Source: an uncultured Methanomassiliicoccales archaeon
GTDB lineage: Archaea > Thermoplasmatota > Thermoplasmata > Methanomassiliicoccales > Methanomethylophilaceae
Assembly: GCA_949292635.1 (NCBI GenBank)
Contig: CASEZY010000005.1
Span: 41,822-105,821 of the forward strand
Direction of reading: 5' to 3'
DNA: 64,000 bases
The notes beneath the pieces were generated by a model. That model was given only the letters and a program-made list of their open reading frames with translations. It had not been told where the DNA came from and ran no database searches. Every line of letters begins with the position of its first letter. The stretch's first letter is position 1. A program made the translations under genes and the position numbers. Below, piece by piece: positions 59,996 to 64,000 of this stretch.

Positions 59996-60143
59996 TGGTC
60001 ACCCATCCCCCTCGGCACCAGTTCACGATCACGTCCTCCTCGCATTATATTATTATAAAGGACACATGATTCGGTTCTCAGGCGGTACGCCGGAACGGCT
60101 GGTAAACCTTTAAATCGCATGACGTGATGGGCGGGTTTACTGC

Positions 60144-60218
60144 GGGCCTGTGGCTTAGCTAGGATATAGCGCTGGCCTTCTAAGCCAGACGCCTCGGGTT
60201 CGAATCCCGACGGGCCCG
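60144..60218 (+). tRNA. tRNA-Arg(TCT)
   Basis: Acceptor GGGCCTG pairs with CGGGCCC (one T-G wobble), discriminator G and no encoded CCA. Anticodon stem CTGGC/GCCAG encloses CTTCTAA, anticodon TCT. T arm CGGG-TTCGAAT-CCCG is regular. A TATA-like TTTAAATCG (about 60108-60116) lies upstream. No intron. Confidence 0.95.
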
Positions 60219-60253
60219 CCTCGGAGCGTTATACGCCCAAGGAAGGAACCAAC

Positions 60254-60361
60254 ATGAAGAGAAGCTCACGCGCCTGGAAGAAACGCGGCAACCAGCGTTG
60301 GAAGTGGCGCAAGAAGAAGATGAGGAGAAGAAAGAGAGCACAGAAGATGCGCAAGAAGTGA
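60254..60361 (+). CDS. rpl41e: 50S ribosomal protein eL41
   Basis: 35 residues, Lys/Arg/Trp-rich with a KWRKKKMRRRKRAQKM core typical of eL41, the smallest ribosomal protein. It starts at ATG 60254, which is preceded by AAGGAACC, and ends at TGA 60361. Its size makes it easy to miss. It lies between tRNA-Arg and tRNA-Trp. Confidence 0.88.
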   Translation: MKRSSRAWKKRGNQRWKWRKKKMRRRKRAQKMRKK

Positions 60362-60382
60362 TCCTGATCATATCAGTCTCAC

Positions 60383-60553
60383 GGGGGTATAGGCTAACCT
60401 GGTAGACTGGCGGGCTCCAGTTATAGAGCGTGATTAGAATCGGGTTTGCTGACAGTTGATGAGTAACTGGAGCGATGACCCTATGATTTCGCGCGGGGTA
60501 GCTCCCCGCGTGGTGGAAACCCGCTGACAGGGGTTCAAATCCCCTTGCCCCCA
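60383..60553 (+). tRNA. tRNA-Trp(CCA) with a long intron
   Basis: Acceptor GGGGGTA pairs with TGCCCCC, discriminator A at 60553. Exon 1 ends around 60419-60420 with anticodon CCA at 60417-60419 (stem GCGGG at 60410-60414); exon 2 starts about 60517-60519 with the matching CCCGC at 60520-60524. The intron is therefore nearly 100 bases, far longer than a simple bulge-helix-bulge intron. It contains an embedded box C/D guide RNA (60430-60478) and a GC-rich hairpin (GCGCGGGG-tagc-TCCCCGCG). Splice points are approximate. Confidence 0.92.
60430..60478 (+). ncRNA. Intron-encoded box C/D guide RNA for tRNA-Trp
   Basis: Inside the tRNA-Trp intron: box C GTGATTA (60430-60436), box D' CTGA (60449-60452), box C' TTGATGA (60456-60462) and a D-like ATGA (60475-60478). 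The guide before D' (CGGGTTTG) is complementary to the anticodon-stem region of tRNA-Trp so that the fifth base upstream of D' pairs with C39. The guide before the D-like box (TGGAGCG) pairs so that its fifth base meets C34. Euryarchaeal tRNA-Trp introns are known to guide 2'-O-methylation of residues 34 and 39, which this matches. The D box deviates from CUGA. Confidence 0.8.
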
Positions 60554-60690
60554 CCTTGCGCATCATGTGCACCTCTCAACCCTTTTCCCCATTCTCATTT
60601 TGCATATCCAGACGTTTCAGTTACACAATGTTATTATTGGTCGTAATCACGGCGTTTAAAAGGTTAATATATGCGTTGCGATTCGGATGC

Positions 60691-62316
60691 ATGCCAAATT
60701 ACGGAGTCGCATTGGACCTGGGGACGAGCGGTTTCAGGTCCCATCTCGTGGATCTGGACAACAACGCCAAGATCCTCGACACGGCAATCACTGTCAGGCA
60801 CCCTCTGCCCGGCGCCAACATCATGGACCATCTGCACTTCTGGATGAAGTCCGGTTCCGAGGTGGGCCACGGCATCATCATGGGTACCATCCAGAACCTG
60901 ATCTCCCTGTACGGCAAGGAGAAGATGAAGGACATCCGCAAGATCTCCGTCTGCGGTAACCCTATCCAGCTGTCCATCTTCGAGAACATCGAGGTTCGCG
61001 ACCTGGCCTTCGCCGGGAAGAACAAGCTGAAGTCCCTGGGCGTCAAGAGCCCGGACCGTTCCGCCCACGTCACCACCGCCGGCACCATCGGCATCCCCGG
61101 CATCAACCCAGAGGTGGAGGTGCTGATACCCCCGGCCATCAGGCACGAGATCGGAGCCGACGCCCTGGCCATGATCATGAAGTCCCACATGCTGGAGAAG
61201 GACGAGACCTGCATGGTCACCGACTACGGCACCAACGCGGAGATGGGCCTCTACCACGACGGCCAGCTGTACTCCGGCTCCGCCGCCGCCGGTCCGGCCA
61301 TGGAGGGTCAGTCCATCAAGTACGGCATCCTCGCCGCCCCCGGCGCCATCTCCGACGTCAGCATCTCCGAGGACGGGATGTGGGACAACATCGTCCTGGA
61401 CGACCGCCTGGTCCCCATCACCACCTGCAGGGTGGACCCCCTCACCGGAAGGGAGGTCAAGATCCTGGACTACCAGGCCAGGGGGATCACCGGAACCGGA
61501 GTGGTCTCCGCCATGGCGGAGGGCCTGAAGTCCGGAGCCATATCCCTGCCGCACATAGTCAACGAGGAGCACCGCCTCAAGTTCACCAACGGGATCTACT
61601 TCACCGAGGAGGACGTCCAGGAGGCCGGGAAGGCCATGGGCGCCATCCGCGCCGGCCACCGCACCCTGATGAAGGAGGTTGGCATCGACGACGGCGACGT
61701 CCGCACCATGTACATGGCCGGAGCCTCCGGAACATATGTCGATGCTGTCAAGGCCCAGTACTGCGGCATGATCCCCAGGGTGCTGGACGAGGTCTACCAG
61801 CTGGGCAACACCTCTCTGATGATGGCCCACGACCTCCTCAGGGACGCCGAGACCCTTGACGAGATGCAGTCCGTCGCCAACTCCATCTCGGCGAACCACA
61901 TCATGTTCGCCGGCAACGAGATCTTCGAGAAGATGTACGTGCTGGAGCTGGCCTATTGGACCGAGGGCATGTCCTTCGACATGTACAGCGAGATGATGGA
62001 GATGGAGGGCCTGGGATCCATGCCCGCCCTGGTGCCGCCGAAGAAGGTGGTCAGGGTGGTGAAGTCCGACATCCCCGATGTGGGAGGAGGCGTCCACACC
62101 ATGGAGGAGGTGGGCCTCATCCTCAGGGGCAGCTTCGATGGCTGCACCGGATGCAGGAAGTGCGAGCGCGGCTGCCCCGAAAGGGCGCTGAAGGTCACCG
62201 AGGGACCCACCATCAACGTCCGCTCCGACCTGTGCCTGGGCACCGCCTGCCAGGCCTGCGAGATGAACTGCCCCGAGAAGGTGTACGAGTTCGCCAGGCT
62301 CACCCCGGTCATCTGA
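60691..62316 (+). CDS. ramA: Corrinoid protein reductive activase RamA
   Basis: 541 residues. RamA uses ATP and a low-potential electron to reduce inactive Co(II) corrinoid proteins back to Co(I). The large ASKHA-like part contains VALDLGTSGFRSHLVD (18 residues from the start), TDYGTNAEMGL and GASGTYVDAVKAQ. The C-terminus has two [4Fe-4S] ferredoxin motifs, CTGCRKCERGCP (about 485-496) and CLGTACQACEMNCP (about 518-531). ATG 60691 is used because a TATA element (GGTTAATATA, about 60662-60671) lies 25 bases upstream and it yields the family start MPNYGVALDL; an in-frame extension to 60556 is upstream of the promoter. A strong hairpin terminator follows. Confidence 0.93.
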   Translation: MPNYGVALDLGTSGFRSHLVDLDNNAKILDTAITVRHPLPGANIMDHLHFWMKSGSEVGHGIIMGTIQNLISLYGKEKMKDIRKISVCGNPIQLSIFENIEVRDLAFAGKNKLKSLGVKSPDRSAHVTTAGTIGIPGINPEVEVLIPPAIRHEIGADALAMIMKSHMLEKDETCMVTDYGTNAEMGLYHDGQLYSGSAAAGPAMEGQSIKYGILAAPGAISDVSISEDGMWDNIVLDDRLVPITTCRVDPLTGREVKILDYQARGITGTGVVSAMAEGLKSGAISLPHIVNEEHRLKFTNGIYFTEEDVQEAGKAMGAIRAGHRTLMKEVGIDDGDVRTMYMAGASGTYVDAVKAQYCGMIPRVLDEVYQLGNTSLMMAHDLLRDAETLDEMQSVANSISANHIMFAGNEIFEKMYVLELAYWTEGMSFDMYSEMMEMEGLGSMPALVPPKKVVRVVKSDIPDVGGGVHTMEEVGLILRGSFDGCTGCRKCERGCPERALKVTEGPTINVRSDLCLGTACQACEMNCPEKVYEFARLTPVI

Positions 62317-62324
62317 CCGTGACC

Positions 62325-62346
62325 GCCGGCGCCTTAAGGCGCCGGC
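62325..62346 (+). terminator. Hairpin terminator of ramA
   Basis: GCCGGCGCC-ttaa-GGCGCCGGC is a perfect 9-bp stem-loop 9 bases after the ramA stop, followed by a T-rich tract. Confidence 0.75.
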
Positions 62347-62461
62347 ACATTTCATTTTACACTTTTTGTCGCAATCTGAACCCGATTGAAGTGCTGTACG
62401 GCATCGCCTTCGATTCCGAGGAGCCGACCATCGTCTCCGAGAGAGTGGATGGGTAGTCCGA

Positions 62462-63634
62462 TCATCCGCATCCGGTGAGCCATTCCAGGATGCCGACGAT
62501 CCTGATGCCGTCGATGTCCTTCTGCGGGAAGCCCTCGTAGACGATGACCGTCTTGGGATATCCGTCTCTGAGCGCCCTCAGCGGTCTCAGCTCCCTCTCG
62601 CGGGTCCCGGCGTCGCCGATGCTGACGCTGACCTGGAAGTACATCAGGCGTCCGTCGGCCTCCGAGACGAAATCCACCTCCAGCCCGTTGACGTCGCACA
62701 CGGATGCGTTTCCATACCTGTATACCAGCTCGTTGTACACAACGTTCTCCAGGATCCCGTCGATATCGTCGCTCCTTGCCCCGGCGATGAAGTTCCTGAT
62801 GCCGGTATCAGAGGTGTAGAATTTGTCCGATGTGCGCAGGTATCCGCGGGTGGAGGAATCCATCCTGCCGGCCCTGGACATAAGCATCGCCTCGGTGATG
62901 TAGGCCATGTACTCCTCTGCGGTGACGTGAGACAGTCTGAGCCCCTGGCCCGCGATGCGCTTCGAGATGCTCCTGGATGAGATCCTGCCGCCGATGCCGC
63001 GCATCATGAGGCGGATGACATCGATGAGAGCGGCAGAGTTCCTGGGGCTGTGCCTCATGAAGACGCCCTCCACCATCGCGGTGCTGAACGTCCCTTCCAG
63101 GATCTCCGGTATCATGCTCTTATCCGGACCGTCTTCCATCTTCGCCACTGCCGGCAGAGAGCCGTTGTGCATGAAGTCGACGAGGATCTCCTTGTCGCTT
63201 TTGCCACCGGATGCTCTGAACATCCTGTATTCTGAGAACGACAGGGGCAGGACGCGGTTCTCGATGCATCTGTCCGCGATGCGGGCGGCAAGCTCGGGCG
63301 ACAGTATCGGACCAGTCCCGGTGAGGCACACATCGCCGCCGTCGGCATGGATGGATGCAACCGACATCTCCCACCCGTTGACTTTCTGGATATCGTCGAA
63401 GAAGTAGTGCTTGCGCGGGCTGGCCCTCTTCACCAGGTCAGTGAGCTCCCTGTGGTCCTTCGGGGCAACATCGGAGTACGAATCGAGATTGATGTGCATG
63501 ATATCGGATGCCGGAACCCCGGATGCGATGAGCTCGTCCATGTACATGCTCATGAGCGTCGATTTTCCGGAACCCCTCATGCCGGTGATGACTCTGGCGG
63601 ATGGCGGATCCCCGGACGATCTGAGCTCGGCCAT
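62462..63634 (-). CDS. AAA_14/DUF4143 ATPase, copy 2
   Basis: 390 residues, the same family as 57397-58632. Walker A is ITGMRGSGKSTLMSM (about 20-28), Walker B YFFDDIQKVNGW, and a C-terminal DUF4143 region includes NVVYNELVYRYGNASVCDVNG and LEVDFVSE. In the copy at 57397 about ten residues (RDRYLERLI region) precede the Walker A segment; here the same kind of sequence (RDRFPRERY) is encoded immediately upstream of ATG 63634 but with no ATG, GTG or TTG before a stop, so the true start is uncertain or the native start has been lost. Upstream lies an array of palindromes. Confidence 0.82.
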   Translation of the reverse strand: MAELRSSGDPPSARVITGMRGSGKSTLMSMYMDELIASGVPASDIMHINLDSYSDVAPKDHRELTDLVKRASPRKHYFFDDIQKVNGWEMSVASIHADGGDVCLTGTGPILSPELAARIADRCIENRVLPLSFSEYRMFRASGGKSDKEILVDFMHNGSLPAVAKMEDGPDKSMIPEILEGTFSTAMVEGVFMRHSPRNSAALIDVIRLMMRGIGGRISSRSISKRIAGQGLRLSHVTAEEYMAYITEAMLMSRAGRMDSSTRGYLRTSDKFYTSDTGIRNFIAGARSDDIDGILENVVYNELVYRYGNASVCDVNGLEVDFVSEADGRLMYFQVSVSIGDAGTRERELRPLRALRDGYPKTVIVYEGFPQKDIDGIRIVGILEWLTGCG

Positions 63635-63716
63635 GTATCGCTCTCTGGGAAAACGGTCCCGATCCCTTCTTCCATGCGGTGGGCATCATGCTCGCACGAT
63701 TTGATGGTGTCGTATG

Positions 63717-63817
63717 TGTAAAGCATACTTTACAGAACTTCTGAGAAATCCGATTCTGTAAAGCATAGTTTACAAAACGTCCGAGGACTCGGATCCCGTT
63801 AACCATACCTTGCAGAA
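63717..63817. repeat. Array of palindromes with exact 40-bp period
   Basis: TGTAAAG-cata-CTTTACA (63717-63734) is a perfect 7-bp inverted repeat followed by GAAC. It recurs as TGTAAAGCATAGTTTACA at 63757-63774 and in degenerate form (CGTTAACCATACCTTGCA) at 63797-63814: starts are exactly 40 bases apart. A further palindrome, TAAACAC-g-GTGTTTA, lies off this lattice at 63870-63884. The array begins about 83 bases upstream of the ATG of the minus-strand AAA_14/DUF4143 ATPase gene and is a candidate operator or iteron set. The rest of 63635-64000 shows nothing else except a weak open frame. Confidence 0.65.
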
Positions 63818-64000
63818 TCCGGACGCCTCTCCCACCGCGATGCCCGCACGACCGTGGCAGACTCATCGTTAAACACGGTGTTTACAAGCCCCCTGACTTT
63901 CGAGAACTCTTCCCTGCCTTCGAGCAAATACTTTTTAAGTGCGGTCGTATCCTCCGAGCAATACTTCGTGATGTTATGGTACACATTGAAAAGCTGTAAC
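63799..64000 (-). CDS. Possible C-terminal part of a gene entering from the right edge
   Basis: On the minus strand a frame is open from the window edge (64000) down to a stop at 63799, about 66 codons. The first part (LQLFNVYHNITKY, TTALKKYLLEGREEFSKVRG) looks protein-like, but the last third overlaps the palindromes and has an unusual composition. No family is recognised; it may be a decayed end of a gene or chance. Confidence 0.2.
   Translation of the reverse strand, partial: LQLFNVYHNITKYCSEDTTALKKYLLEGREEFSKVRGLVNTVFNDESATVVRASRWERRPDSARYG

Noticed and set aside
1..64000. Pyrrolysine methyltransferase genes with an in-frame TAG (mtmB, mtbB, mttB)
   Set aside because: I looked for neighbouring frames joined by TAG that would reconstruct these proteins and found none, although ramA and the corrinoid protein are present.

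Overview
The window comes from a methanogenic archaeon of the Methanomassiliicoccales type (class Thermoplasmata). Archaeal signatures include RNase P RNA, ribosomal proteins eS1, eL37 and eL41, an Sm-like protein, archaeal release factor aRF1, PurP, archaeal DtdA, intron-containing tRNA-Met and tRNA-Trp, and many leaderless genes with a TATA element about 25 bases before the start codon. Methanogen signatures are the McrC/A2/marker-protein operon, HdrBC, RamA, a corrinoid protein and a UroD-type methylcobamide:CoM methyltransferase. No CO2-reduction pathway genes are present, and the methyl-transfer genes fit an H2-dependent methylotroph. The lineage is inferred from gene content, not from a database search.

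Layout. 1-5220: end of a phosphoesterase, then a methyl-transfer module (corrinoid protein, a hydantoinase/oxoprolinase-like ATPase with an unusual N-terminal domain, and MtbA-like methyltransferase). 5304-7402: PRC-barrel protein, an unknown protein and a DUF4443/DUF2111 regulator. 7537-15322: a tight nine-gene run, atwA-mcrC-mmp3-mmp6-mmp5-mmp15-mmp17-mmp7 plus a DUF123 protein, whose core is the ATP-driven MCR activation machinery. 15376-16974: a strongly codon-biased FAD-linked oxidase, followed by a gene-free stretch with degenerate 40-bp-period repeats. 17368-26035: rnpB upstream of a HAD phosphatase and a membrane protein, tRNA-Leu, an AAA ATPase, dtdA, pyrH, prf1, argS and a GNAT protein.

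26036-41844: a candidate structured RNA, an exported membrane-anchored protein, purP, an MgtE-like transporter with two PhoU/TrkA-C genes, tRNA-Gln, adk, a second FAD-linked oxidase, an M50 protease, a PAPS-reductase-like iron-sulfur protein, pyruvoyl arginine decarboxylase, PAC2 and M16 proteins, a hydrogenase maturation protease and a DUF1538 protein. 41941-53859: a DNA-binding regulator, hdrC-hdrB, eS1, tRNA-Met, two zinc-ribbon membrane proteins, a Get3/ArsA ATPase, AMMECR1, pyrC, a YkgJ protein, lsm, eL37, purF and tRNA-Ala.

53860-64000 is more accessory: a surface-protein fragment, a tautomerase, a low-molecular-weight phosphatase, two paralogous amidohydrolases around a membrane protein and an AAA/DUF4143 ATPase, then tRNA-Arg, eL41, tRNA-Trp with a guide-RNA intron, ramA and a second AAA/DUF4143 ATPase behind an array of palindromes.

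How the genes work together: methyl groups on the corrinoid protein pass to CoM through MtbA; RamA re-reduces inactive corrinoid; MCR, activated by the mcrC/mmp/A2 products, makes methane; HdrBC reduces the resulting heterodisulfide. The most intriguing signals are the hydantoinase-like component of the methyl-transfer module, the private palindrome or iteron arrays in front of orphan AAA ATPases, the tRNA-Trp intron guide RNA, and the orphan structured RNA at about 26108-26330.
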